NCBI RefSeq assembly: GCF_042678945.1 | Contig: NZ_JBHTLM010000012.1 | Location: forward strand, 62,001-126,000 | Direction of reading: 5' to 3' | Source of the DNA: Fontibacillus puldeungensis | GTDB taxonomy: Bacteria > Bacillota > Bacilli > Paenibacillales > Paenibacillaceae | DNA length: 64,000 nt | Part shown: positions 1 to 7,725 of the stretch, one piece after another | Layout: the number at the start of each line of letters is the position of its first letter | Position numbering within the stretch: the stretch's first letter is position 1 | Position numbers and translations under genes: made by a program | The notes under the pieces: generated by a model | Database searches by the model: none | Seen by the model: only the letters and a program-made list of their open reading frames with translations | Told to the model about the DNA's origin: nothing

Positions 1-410
1 TCGACGGAGCAAAAATGCAATATATCGTTCGAGGAAAAGATAGCCGGATCGACCTCATTGGGCGACAATAACAAATCCGCTGATGGATTACGGTAAAAGG
101 AAAAATCCCTCTCCCCGTCTTCCCGTAAAGATACGAACGCCAAACCGGTATTGGCCTCTTTTGTTCTTTTCACATGATCTGTATTCACGCCTGCAGCTTC
201 AAGCTGCTCCAGCAAATAATCACCAAAAGAATCTACGCCAAGCTTAGTCAGCATGGAAGCCTTGCCCCCGAATTTTGAAACGGCCGCCGCTACGTTCGCT
301 GGAGCTCCTCCGGCAGCACGTTCAAAAGATACAACATCCTTTAACGGACGCCCTTTCTGCAGCGGGATAAAATCGATCAGCACTTCCCCAATCGCGTATA
401 ACTGCCCCAC
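1..410 (-). CDS. PfkB-family sugar kinase, probably fructokinase (N-terminal part)
   Basis: The reading frame is open from a GTG at 410 to the window edge, giving about 136 N-terminal residues. The start is set by a GGAAGG ribosome site just upstream. The protein opens with IGEVLIDFIP, followed by the PfkB family signature GGAPANVAAAVSKFGG and then ANTGLAFVSLREDGERDFSFYR, which is typical of bacterial fructokinases. This family phosphorylates fructose with ATP in the cytoplasm. It lies 46 bp downstream of a GH32 sucrose hydrolase on the same strand, so it would act on the fructose that enzyme releases. The C-terminal half with the catalytic aspartate lies outside the window. Another PfkB specificity cannot be excluded from the N-terminus alone. 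Confidence 0.88.
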   Translation of the reverse strand, partial: MGQLYAIGEVLIDFIPLQKGRPLKDVVSFERAAGGAPANVAAAVSKFGGKASMLTKLGVDSFGDYLLEQLEAAGVNTDHVKRTKEANTGLAFVSLREDGERDFSFYRNPSADLLLSPNEVDPAIFSSNDILHFCSV

Positions 411-456
411 TTTTTTCACCTTCCTATGGTCTTTCGAATTATGCACTTTGTGCGTG

Positions 457-1926
457 TCATATGCTCCAAACCGTGGCTTTGCAAGCTGCGCTCCCACCTT
501 GAGCAAAAAAGCGAATCCCCGTACTATTCATACTAGGGAAGATACGGCTTGTAAATACCTCTTCACCATCATTCACGAAAATCTCAACAGAGGAGCTGTC
601 TACAAACAGCTGGAACTTGATGTTGTCCGCGTCCAAGCTACAGCGCCGCTCCGTTCCATATTCCGTGGCAACGGGTTGCCCCGACTCGGAACGATCGAGG
701 ATCACTTCCTTCTCCACCCGGTCGTACAGTAAGACGGTTTTCTCTGTTTCTCCCGTGCGGAACTCAATCCCAAATCGCTCGGCATTTGCGCCGGAAAATT
801 CGCAGATTAGTTCATAGGATGTCCCTGAGAAGCCTTCAAAGGTATTTACTTCATCTTGCAGTGTCGACTCAAACTTAACTTCCTGTTTACGCAGCATTTG
901 CAGCTCCCGAACCGGCTGTTGAATCATTTTGCCTTCGCGAAGCGTGATCTCCCTCGGCAGGGTTAGGCAGTTAGCCCACCCGTTTGAATCCGTCGGATAA
1001 TTCGTATCCGGGAGCCCCATCCAGGCCACGAGAATCCGTCGTCCGTCAGGCGCTGCTGTAGTCTGCTGTGCATAAAAATCAAAGCCTCGATCCAGCTCTT
1101 GAAATGATCCGTGCACAAATGATCGTCTTTCGGTGTCTAGCGGCTTGCCTACGATATAACCGGATTGGTAGATGTTGCGGTAATGATCTCCTTCGGGAGA
1201 GATACCCTGAGGTGAAAATAACAACACCCCTTGCTGGTCCATCTCGAAATAATCCGGACATTCCCACATGTAACCGAAATCTCCTAGCGAAGTGGCTATT
1301 TCACCTTCAAAGTCCCAAGCTTCCAAATCGGAAGAGCTGTACAACACCGCACAGCCGGTTTCATTCGCTCGCTGAGCGCCGATAACGCAGAAGTACTTGC
1401 CGCCTGAGAACCAAATCTTCGGATCTCGATAATGCTCGGTATACCCTTTTGGAACCGCTTTAATAACTGGGCGACTTCGCTTCTTGATTTTTCCGGTTGA
1501 ATCCATGACCGCTAGGTTTTGAAAAGGATGTCTCTCCCCTTGCTCATCACGGGTGTTGCCGGTGTACATCAAATACAGCTTGTCATCCTTGACAATTCCG
1601 CTGCCCGAATAAGCGCCATGGGAATCCTGTGGATCTCCGGGCTCGATCCCGACCCCGACATCTTCCCAGTGTACCAAATCGCTTGATTTCATGTGGTACC
1701 AATACTTCATACCATGAAACGTTCCTAAAGGAAACCATTGATAAAACAAGTGGTATTCTCCCTGGTAAAACGTAAATCCGTTTGGATCGTTGAGCAATCC
1801 TGCAGAAGCCTGAATGTGATATGACTGCCTCCAGGGGCATCCTTTGGCCTTCTCTTGGAGCTGCTCGAACTCCCCAGGCTGGGCTTGTTCCAGCTTTCTG
1901 TACTTAAGTTCGTCTGAAATATTCAT
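457..1926 (-). CDS. sacA: GH32 sucrose(-6-phosphate) hydrolase / beta-fructofuranosidase
   Basis: 489 residues, normal for cytoplasmic GH32 invertases. It shows the three family catalytic motifs: NDPNG with the nucleophile Asp47, RDP at 167-169, and EC at 222-223 holding the acid/base Glu. A C-terminal beta-sandwich is indicated by the SSSVEIFVNDGEEVFTSR segment. There is no signal peptide, so it acts inside the cell and hydrolyses sucrose or sucrose-6-phosphate to a glucose moiety and fructose. The ATG has a GGAG site 9 bases upstream. It sits between a LacI regulator and a fructokinase on the same strand, a standard sucrose operon. No PTS transporter is visible in the window, so whether the substrate is phosphorylated is undecided. 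Confidence 0.93.
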   Translation of the reverse strand: MNISDELKYRKLEQAQPGEFEQLQEKAKGCPWRQSYHIQASAGLLNDPNGFTFYQGEYHLFYQWFPLGTFHGMKYWYHMKSSDLVHWEDVGVGIEPGDPQDSHGAYSGSGIVKDDKLYLMYTGNTRDEQGERHPFQNLAVMDSTGKIKKRSRPVIKAVPKGYTEHYRDPKIWFSGGKYFCVIGAQRANETGCAVLYSSSDLEAWDFEGEIATSLGDFGYMWECPDYFEMDQQGVLLFSPQGISPEGDHYRNIYQSGYIVGKPLDTERRSFVHGSFQELDRGFDFYAQQTTAAPDGRRILVAWMGLPDTNYPTDSNGWANCLTLPREITLREGKMIQQPVRELQMLRKQEVKFESTLQDEVNTFEGFSGTSYELICEFSGANAERFGIEFRTGETEKTVLLYDRVEKEVILDRSESGQPVATEYGTERRCSLDADNIKFQLFVDSSSVEIFVNDGEEVFTSRIFPSMNSTGIRFFAQGGSAACKATVWSI

Positions 1927-1988
1927 TGTTTTTTCTCCATCTATCCAATGTCAAAGGGATAAAACAAGTTCTAATTTCCTTGCAAAAA

Positions 1989-2000
1989 GGAACCGGTTCC
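1989..2000. promoter_or_regulatory. LacI-family operator (perfect palindrome)
   Basis: GGAACCGGTTCC is a perfect 12-bp palindrome with a central CG, the classic form of a LacI/GalR-family operator. It lies about 63 bp before the GH32 start and downstream of the LacI gene on the same strand. A second near copy, GGAACCGGTTTC, is at 2063-2074. Repression by the neighbouring LacI protein is inferred. Confidence 0.7.
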
Positions 2001-2018
2001 ATTTGAGTGATAAAATAT

Positions 2019-2066
2019 GTTCCATAATTCTTACACACTTTAAGGTGATGTTCAGGAATTATGGAA
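2019..2066. repeat. 12-bp perfect inverted repeat between lacI and the GH32 gene
   Basis: GTTCCATAATTC at 2019-2030 is repeated inverted at 2055-2066 with a 24-base spacer. The right arm overlaps the second operator-like site (GGAACCGGTTTC, 2063-2074). It could be a regulatory hairpin in the leader of the GH32 transcript, or part of a two-site operator spanning the promoter. The sequence alone does not say which. Confidence 0.45.
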
Positions 2067-2083
2067 CCGGTTTCTTTTTTGGA

Positions 2084-3079
2084 TTATAAACTGGGATTTG
2101 GCCGTTTGTCAACACTTCCACGCTCAAGAAGCTCGTAACTCATCTTGGTAATTTTATCTATATGCTCCTCACGAACGAGCCTGATCATATGATGCGCTGC
2201 AACCTTCCCCGCCTCTTTGTAGAAAAATCGGATCGTCGTTAAGGTTGGGTGAATGATCTCAGTGACATCATAACCTCCGAAGCCGGTGACAGACAGAGTC
2301 GAAGGAATGGCGATATTTTTCAGGTAAGCAGCTTTCATGACTCCCAGCGCAATATTGTCGGTCGCACAAACGATAATGCTTGGCGTAAATTCGTCCAGGA
2401 TTCGAGCAGCGGCATTTACCGCATCCGTCATTTTGAAGCTGGTTTCATAATAGCGAACTTGACATGGTGTATTCTCCAAGCTCTTTTTGAAGCCTGCTTT
2501 TCTTTGCACGCCAACGGCAATATCCTCTTCTGTGACACCCAGATAGGCGATTTGACGGTGCCCTTGCTCGTATACATGACGCCCCATCGTCATACCTGCG
2601 TTGTAATCATCGTGAATCAGGCTGTAGAGATTAGGATGCTGCTGTCCAACGAGTAGAATAGGAATTTTCGTATCCTCAGCAGCCTTGAGATGAGCGTCGC
2701 TTATTTTTGCGGCCAGTAAAATGATTCCAGATACTTTCTGCCTTGCAAAATCGTAGATCGCCTCAATTTCGCGTTTCATATCCTGGCTCGTGTTCGAGAT
2801 CAGCATCTGGAAATTGGCATTTCTTAATTCATCATCAATCCCCATCAGCGTTTGGGAGGTGGCGAAGGAATCCAGCCGTGGCACTACGGTCCCGATAATA
2901 TTCGTCTTTCTCGCTTTTAAGCTTTGGGCAAACGTATTCGGAACGTAATGGTATTCCTTGATGACTTGTTCGATTTTTTGCCGCGTCGCTTTACTTACCG
3001 ATCCTCCGTTTAAAAACCGTGATACAGTACTTTTGGCAACACCGGCTAACTCGGCGATATCCGCGATTGTTTTATTCAT
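2084..3079 (-). CDS. LacI-family transcriptional regulator (sucrose operon, ScrR-like)
   Basis: 331 residues. The N-terminal helix-turn-helix is intact (TIADIAELAGVAKSTVSRFL, residues 4-23), with the hinge helix around residues 50-58, followed by a periplasmic-binding-protein-like effector domain. LacI proteins dissociate from palindromic operators on binding a sugar. A palindromic operator lies directly downstream in front of the GH32 gene, so this protein most likely represses the sucrose genes. The start has a GAAGGAG site. It follows a MarR gene by only 24 bases on the same strand, so the two may be co-transcribed, which is an unusual partner for a sugar repressor. The effector cannot be read from the sequence. 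Confidence 0.93.
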   Translation of the reverse strand: MNKTIADIAELAGVAKSTVSRFLNGGSVSKATRQKIEQVIKEYHYVPNTFAQSLKARKTNIIGTVVPRLDSFATSQTLMGIDDELRNANFQMLISNTSQDMKREIEAIYDFARQKVSGIILLAAKISDAHLKAAEDTKIPILLVGQQHPNLYSLIHDDYNAGMTMGRHVYEQGHRQIAYLGVTEEDIAVGVQRKAGFKKSLENTPCQVRYYETSFKMTDAVNAAARILDEFTPSIIVCATDNIALGVMKAAYLKNIAIPSTLSVTGFGGYDVTEIIHPTLTTIRFFYKEAGKVAAHHMIRLVREEHIDKITKMSYELLERGSVDKRPNPSL

Positions 3080-3103
3080 TCATAGCTTCTCCTTCAGTCC
3101 CAA

Positions 3104-3556
3104 TTAGTATTTACGTTTTTTTCCTTTCTTTACTAATTCCCAATCGGCTTCGACATTTTTTCTGACCCTGTACAGCAGTTGACACAGCGTGTCCGTTTCC
3201 TCATCCGATAGTCCGGAAAGCGCAACCTTGTTAGAGTGCTCCCCCTCCCTTTTCAGAAAAGGATACACATCAAGTCCCTTAGGCGTAGGAAATAGTAGCT
3301 TAATTTTTTTGTTGGCGGTATCGCTTCTCTTTTCGATAAAACCTTGGAGCTCCAGCTTTTGAATCGCTCTAGCTGCGGTCGTACGGTCCACCTTGATCAT
3401 CTCCGCAAGCTTCTCTTGAATAATCCCCGGTTGCTCGCAAATCCGAACCAAGTATAGATACTGTCCTTTTGTCAAATCAATCTCCTTAAACTCAATGTTG
3501 CTAATGGAATCCAGCGCTCTTGCGATCATGCCGATTTCTCGCAAAATCTCCTTCAT
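3104..3556 (-). CDS. MarR-family transcriptional regulator
   Basis: 150 residues from ATG 3556, which is preceded by AAAGGAG. An in-frame upstream ATG at 3622 lacks a ribosome site and would overlap the promoter. The winged-helix core is visible in IIQEKLAEMIKVDRTTAARAIQKLELQGFIEKR, with a lysine-rich C-terminal tail. MarR proteins are dimeric repressors of efflux, detoxification or stress genes, often released by small ligands. A divergent GNAT acetyltransferase begins 126 bases away and a LacI gene follows 24 bases downstream. The likely target is the divergent promoter, where an inverted repeat sits at 3582-3593. Confidence 0.9.
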   Translation of the reverse strand: MKEILREIGMIARALDSISNIEFKEIDLTKGQYLYLVRICEQPGIIQEKLAEMIKVDRTTAARAIQKLELQGFIEKRSDTANKKIKLLFPTPKGLDVYPFLKREGEHSNKVALSGLSDEETDTLCQLLYRVRKNVEADWELVKKGKKRKY

Positions 3557-3581
3557 GAAGCTAGCTCCTTTATGAATTATG

Positions 3582-3593
3582 TTGTATTTACAA
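3582..3593. promoter_or_regulatory. Possible MarR operator in the divergent MarR/GNAT promoter
   Basis: TTGTATTTACAA is a 5+2+5 inverted repeat lying 26 bases upstream of the MarR start. A TATATTAT -10-like element is adjacent on the minus strand. Short AT-rich inverted repeats of this type are usual autoregulatory MarR sites. There is no other support. Confidence 0.4.
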
Positions 3594-3682
3594 TAATATA
3601 TGATCAATTTATAATCGTACAAGTAGATAACAAAATTATGACGGATCTACTTCAATAAATCCAGAAAAAGGACGGACTTTCC

Positions 3683-4126
3683 ATGGAAACTTTTCTTATC
3701 ACGAACGAGGACGACTTACACAGAGCATTTGCCATCAGAAAAGAAATATTTGTCAAGGAACAAGGTGTTCCCTTATCGGATGAGTTTGACGAATTTGACC
3801 ATCTGGAAGCAAATTGCAAGCACATTCTAGTCCTTCACCAAGGTCAGGCTGTCGGAACCGGCCGAATCAGAACCGTGGGGGACACAGGGAAATTGGAGCG
3901 AATTTGTGTGCTTGAGGCATATCGCAAATATGGGATCGGGCGCTTCATTATCGATAAACTTGAGTCCATCGCCCGAAGCGAAGGGCTTCGCAAAGTGAAG
4001 CTGCATGGACAAACCCAGGCGGAGGGATTTTATCATAAGCTGAATTATGTCACTTCATCCGAAATTTTTATGGAGGACGGAATCCCTCATGTACTGTTAA
4101 CTAAACGGCTATCCGAGGAAAAATAA
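3683..4126 (+). CDS. GNAT-family N-acetyltransferase (YjcF/ElaA-like)
   Basis: 147 residues with the GNAT core. The N-terminal segment IRKEIFVKEQGVP is characteristic of the ElaA/YjcF subgroup. The acetyl-CoA pyrophosphate loop is present as RKYGIGRFII (Q/RxxGxG/A). The C-terminal part, LHGQTQAEGFYHKLNYV, is also typical. The family transfers acetyl from acetyl-CoA to an amine in the cytoplasm; the substrate of this subgroup is unknown. It is divergent from a MarR gene, which probably controls it, and a strong bidirectional terminator follows directly. Confidence 0.85.
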   Translation: METFLITNEDDLHRAFAIRKEIFVKEQGVPLSDEFDEFDHLEANCKHILVLHQGQAVGTGRIRTVGDTGKLERICVLEAYRKYGIGRFIIDKLESIARSEGLRKVKLHGQTQAEGFYHKLNYVTSSEIFMEDGIPHVLLTKRLSEEK

Positions 4127-4133
4127 GGAATAA

Positions 4134-4170
4134 AAACAAACCAGCCAGAATTTTTCTGGCTGGTTTGTTT
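4134..4170. terminator. Bidirectional rho-independent terminator
   Basis: A perfect 15-bp stem (4134-4148 with 4156-4170) surrounds a 7-base loop. The arms end in A-rich and T-rich tracts, so it can terminate both the GNAT gene on the plus strand and the secreted-protein gene on the minus strand. Confidence 0.92.
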
Positions 4171-4172
4171 TC

Positions 4173-4901
4173 CTAAAATTTATTAAGGTCGAATTTACTC
4201 AATTTCACTAGCTTCCTCTTGCCCCGGTTCTCTTTTGTAACTTTGACTTTACCTTTGTCATCGGTTCTTCTTTGGATATAGTCGCCGGTCAGGAGATTGT
4301 AGTCATTTTCGTCTGCATTCTCCATGGTTGCATTGCCGGTGAAATACGTTCCCGTAGTTAATCCGATTAAATACCAGTCCTTATTTTGATATCTGAATCT
4401 GTACTTGTTGTACCAGCGCCAGTTGCTGCCACCGTAGTCACTGAGGACGACCGAACCTCGATCAATGACTAGGCTATCAAAGGGATCTCCCCATACCCCG
4501 CCTTCATCGGCTTTCAGCACTACATTTTTAGCGATAATGGAGAGGGTTAATGTTTTATCTTTATTACCAAAAGCTATCAGTAAATCACGCGGGGGAGCTT
4601 CATCCCCTTTTTTATTTTTTTCGATGATCGTTGCGATATCTTTAATGCCATCTTTGTTTAAGTCTCCCTCAGCTTTGATTGGCTTCCTATCAGTGTCCTC
4701 TAATATATGCCAACCTGCTGGAATTAACGAGGTCAATTGTTTTGCGCGCTTCGGTGTAACCTTCGTCTTTGCTGAAGTCACTATGTGTTTATTGGTCCCA
4801 GTTTGTGTAGTGGCTGCTGAAGCTGTTGTTGTACTATAGTCACTAACGCCCGTAACGTAAACCAATAGTGCGATTGCAAGGCAAAGAGTTTTACGTTTCA
4901 T
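4173..4901 (-). CDS. Secreted protein with a calcium-loop-like motif, function unknown
   Basis: 242 residues from ATG 4901, which follows GAAGAAGG at proper spacing; the longer frame starting at 4958 has no such site. The N-terminus MKRKTLCLAIALLVYVTGVS is a signal peptide with a probable cut after ASA near residue 30. A DLNKDGIKDIA segment near residue 60 resembles the DxNxDGxxD calcium loops of EF-hand, dockerin or FG-GAP proteins. The rest is rich in aromatic residues and beta-prone. I do not recognise a catalytic motif. It ends at a terminator shared with the convergent GNAT gene. Confidence 0.7.
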   Translation of the reverse strand: MKRKTLCLAIALLVYVTGVSDYSTTTASAATTQTGTNKHIVTSAKTKVTPKRAKQLTSLIPAGWHILEDTDRKPIKAEGDLNKDGIKDIATIIEKNKKGDEAPPRDLLIAFGNKDKTLTLSIIAKNVVLKADEGGVWGDPFDSLVIDRGSVVLSDYGGSNWRWYNKYRFRYQNKDWYLIGLTTGTYFTGNATMENADENDYNLLTGDYIQRRTDDKGKVKVTKENRGKRKLVKLSKFDLNKF

Positions 4902-4977
4902 GTTCACACCTTCTTCAATATTATTGATGACTAAAGTGGCATAAATATCCACGTTCAACCACTCTGATATTCGTAAA

Positions 4978-5415
4978 TCACGATAATTGCTTAAAAAATC
5001 CTTTCTTTTTGTCCTTGTAGCCTAGGGATTCATAGAAACGATGTGCCTCCTCCCGTTCATGACTAGAAGCAAGAAGAATGAAATTGCAATGGTGCTGAAT
5101 CGCAAAGTTTTCAAGCTCTGTCATCAATTTTTTGCCAATTCCAAGTTTTTGACATTTCGATGATACCACGACATTCTCGATCAGTAAAAACGGAGCGCAA
5201 TTTCCAACAAGGTCGACGCAAACGATCCCCATGGCCGTTCCGACAACCTTATTATCCAAGCAGGCTACCGCAACATAATAATTCGGCTGAGTGTCAACAA
5301 ACAGTAATTGTTTTTTTAATGCACCAATATCACTTTGTTCCCCAACCAATTCCACAAATAATTCGGACAATCCTGACGCATCTTCGTGTGTAGCCTTTCT
5401 AATCAACAACTTCAA
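4978..5415 (-). CDS. GNAT-family N-acetyltransferase
   Basis: 145 residues. I place the start at TTG 5415, because a GGAGGGGG site sits immediately upstream and the TTGA overlap with the previous stop (5412-5414) implies translational coupling; an in-frame ATG at 5439 would lie before that site. The GNAT fold is shown by LLIRKATHEDASGLSELF, then LIENVVVSSKCQKLGIGKKLM with the QxLGIG acetyl-CoA loop, and the terminal HRFYESLGYK motif. The substrate is unknown. It is the second gene of a pair with a phospholipase-C-like protein. Confidence 0.87.
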   Translation of the reverse strand: MKLLIRKATHEDASGLSELFVELVGEQSDIGALKKQLLFVDTQPNYYVAVACLDNKVVGTAMGIVCVDLVGNCAPFLLIENVVVSSKCQKLGIGKKLMTELENFAIQHHCNFILLASSHEREEAHRFYESLGYKDKKKGFFKQLS

Positions 5416-6047
5416 ACACGCCCCCTCCAATTTGTGCAAAGCTCCTTCAGCTCAATAGACGTTTGATCGATAAAGTGTTGGACTTTTTCAATAGGAAAAT
5501 AAATTGGTGTAATGTTTGGCTCATTTTGCCCATCACGGAGCCAGCTTATTTTTTCATTCCTGTATTGTTCTACTTCCTGCCTAGTAACAAAAGGATCTAT
5601 AGAAAATCCCTTGGCTATCTTTAGGCTCGTCAAAATTCCCTCAGTATTTTCCATTGATTTCATGAGTAAAAACTCTAATTGACTCACTTCTACTGTGTAT
5701 GTATTTCTAATATGCTCCTGATCACCTTCATAAGCTCTCTCAAAATCAGCATAAATGGTATCCGTCCACCGTAAATCGGCATAGATATGCGAGAAATAGC
5801 CTAAAACAAAGTCCTTCCATTTCATATCCGGCCACATCGAGAAATAATCTTTACAATTGTGCAAGATCACATCCTTTTGCGGCAATTTACCGTTACTTAC
5901 AAGATGAGTTGTTCCCTTCTCTTCTCTAGATATTTCTCCCCGTACATGAATAGCATCCGGGCCAATACTGCCTATTAAAAAATCAGGTGATGGTTCACCT
6001 TCAAAAAGGTTAGACGCTATAGCGAAATGTACCATTGGCCAAGGCAA
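5412..6047 (-). CDS. Zinc-dependent phospholipase C-like (S1/P1-fold) protein
   Basis: 211 residues from TTG 6047, which has GGGGGA five bases upstream; the ATG at 6035 is too far from that site. His and Asp residues are placed as in the zinc-dependent phospholipase C / nuclease S1-like family: PMVHFAIA at the N-terminus, FLIGSIGPDAIH, and FVLGYFSHIYADLRW. No signal peptide is seen, so it is cytoplasmic. The family relation is inferred from the metal-ligand pattern; the actual substrate is unknown. Its stop overlaps the start of the GNAT gene, so the two are co-translated. Confidence 0.62.
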   Translation of the reverse strand: MPWPMVHFAIASNLFEGEPSPDFLIGSIGPDAIHVRGEISREEKGTTHLVSNGKLPQKDVILHNCKDYFSMWPDMKWKDFVLGYFSHIYADLRWTDTIYADFERAYEGDQEHIRNTYTVEVSQLEFLLMKSMENTEGILTSLKIAKGFSIDPFVTRQEVEQYRNEKISWLRDGQNEPNITPIYFPIEKVQHFIDQTSIELKELCTNWRGRV

Positions 6048-6173
6048 CTAATTCCCCCACTTTCAAAGTATTTAATTAATACACACAAAATGGCTGACAT
6101 CCGAATAAATTCCACAAATGTTATATTTTGAAAATAAAGTGCGAACCCTTTTTAGGAACATCACAGAAAAGAT

Positions 6174-6211
6174 GGCAGCCTTGGACATAAACTCTTCGGT
6201 CCTTGGCTGCC
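6174..6211 (-). terminator. Probable terminator after glutamate racemase
   Basis: A hairpin with a GGCAGCC/GGCTGCC outer stem and an inner GGAC/GTCC stem separated by a two-base mismatch. On the minus strand it is followed by ATCTTTTCT. It lies just past the racemase stop. Confidence 0.65.
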
Positions 6212-6217
6212 GCTACG

Positions 6218-7015
6218 TTACTGTAAATGATCCAACATGACCAAAAGCTCTTGGTAATTAGCCAACAATTTCGAATCTTCTACTTTCATACCGGATTGAT
6301 AATACACAATATCTCCACTGCCTTCGCTTAATTGGCTTCGAGCTGCAAGAATTCGCCTTAAGTTTTTCGCTGTTCCTGTACTTCCGGAAATCATGTCCAC
6401 GCCTTCGGGAAACAGCTTCTTCAAGTGATTTGTAAAATACGGAAAATGAGTACATCCCAAAACCACGGTTCCATATTCGTTCAAATCAAAAGAGGACAAC
6501 TGCTCTCTTAAATACGGAAGCACTTTTTCATCATGAAACTCAAATTTCTCCGCAAATTCAACAAGTCCTGGAAGCGCCAGGTTGTCAACTATATCTTGGT
6601 GGTCAACACTTTTCACTAGTTTATGGTACTTTTCTTCCTTGAGCGTTAAATTTGTTGCTAATACAAGCACTTTTTTACGCTTGCCTTCCCATTTTTGAAC
6701 GGCTGGCTTAACCGCGGGCTCGATTCCTAAAATCGGAAAGCCATACTTGCGCCGAAGATCTTCTATGGCGATACTGGTCGCCGTGTTGCAGGCTATGACA
6801 ATAGCCTTTACGCCCTGCTTGGCGATAAAGTCAACAGCATCAAAAATATAGCCCCGTACCTCATCCTTTGTCTTCTCACCATAGGGGACGTGAGCGGTAT
6901 CCGCATAAAAGACGTAATCCTCCTTCGGCAGAACGCGTAATGCTTGATGGAGTACGGTAATTCCACCAATACCGGAATCAAAAAATCCAATTGTCACGAA
7001 TTTCACTCTTCTCAT
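6218..7015 (-). CDS. murI: Glutamate racemase
   Basis: 265 residues from ATG 7015, close to the usual family length. The enzyme interconverts L- and D-glutamate, supplying D-Glu for peptidoglycan. Both catalytic cysteines are present: Cys76 in ACNTAT and Cys188 in GCTHFP. The N-terminal IGFFDSGIGGITVL motif carries the Asp13/Ser14 pair. The frame is open back to 7135, directly abutting the MarR stop, but the extra 40 residues resemble no racemase and contain the likely promoter. GTG 6997 is another possible start. It follows a MarR gene on the same strand. Confidence 0.93.
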   Translation of the reverse strand: MRRVKFVTIGFFDSGIGGITVLHQALRVLPKEDYVFYADTAHVPYGEKTKDEVRGYIFDAVDFIAKQGVKAIVIACNTATSIAIEDLRRKYGFPILGIEPAVKPAVQKWEGKRKKVLVLATNLTLKEEKYHKLVKSVDHQDIVDNLALPGLVEFAEKFEFHDEKVLPYLREQLSSFDLNEYGTVVLGCTHFPYFTNHLKKLFPEGVDMISGSTGTAKNLRRILAARSQLSEGSGDIVYYQSGMKVEDSKLLANYQELLVMLDHLQ

Positions 7016-7135
7016 TAATGATGTCTGCTCTATTTTACCACATGTCGGATTCATATTACTCGGGCTAGTATACCGACACAAAAAGAACTGCCGGAATCGC
7101 ACAACATGCGCTCCTGACAGCTCCTCTTTCTTCAT

Positions 7136-7609
7136 TCATACACTTAAAAACTCGATCAATTTATTAAGCCCTTTTTCAAAAGACCTGAACTCTTTCTCGC
7201 TTAACTCATCGCGAATCCACTCTTCAAAGGGTTTGACATAAAACTGCTCATAAGCGTAATAGGCGGATTGCCCTTTGTCCGTTAACGTTACATTCACCTT
7301 TCTGGAGCCTCGCATGAGCTGAGCTCGCTTCACTAATCCCTTATTTTCCATACGCTCGACGAGCTGGGTTATGGCTCCATTGGTAACGCCAAGGCGGTCA
7401 GCCAACTGCCCCATGATAATCCCGTCCCCAGTTCCGATCGTACGGATGGTGTGAATTTCACTAGGGGTAAAAGAACCCACCTTTCCGAGACTTCTCGGTT
7501 GCCGCTCTTGGCGTCTGATTTGATGAACCAAATGCGTAAACAACATGCTTGTTTTTGTCCACGTCGGGCCCTTTTCCACCAGCAGACCTTCACTGTTTGT
7601 GCTCACCAT
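7136..7609 (-). CDS. MarR-family transcriptional regulator
   Basis: 157 residues. The winged helix is clear: MGQLADRLGVTNGAITQLVERMENKGLVKRAQLMRGSRKVNVTLT, where a basic wing (RGSRK) follows the recognition helix. Dimerisation helices flank it at both ends. The family represses stress or transport genes. It lies between a GH2 gene upstream and glutamate racemase downstream on the same strand. The racemase frame begins immediately after this stop, but a functional link is not implied. The target and ligand are unknown. The ribosome site (GGGG, 8 bases before ATG) is weak. Confidence 0.9.
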   Translation of the reverse strand: MVSTNSEGLLVEKGPTWTKTSMLFTHLVHQIRRQERQPRSLGKVGSFTPSEIHTIRTIGTGDGIIMGQLADRLGVTNGAITQLVERMENKGLVKRAQLMRGSRKVNVTLTDKGQSAYYAYEQFYVKPFEEWIRDELSEKEFRSFEKGLNKLIEFLSV

Positions 7610-7725
7610 GATCAGCCCCTATTCCATATTTAATAACCTACACATTGGTTCCATTGTAAAGTTCGTTTGTGAGGAAACCATGTTGAAAATATTCGTAATT
7701 TATGGAATGGTGGGACACCACTGCT

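Noticed and set aside
7016..7135. 40-residue N-terminal extension of glutamate racemase that abuts the MarR stop
   Set aside because: The residues match no racemase and include the likely promoter region; the start at 7015 (or 6997) fits the family.
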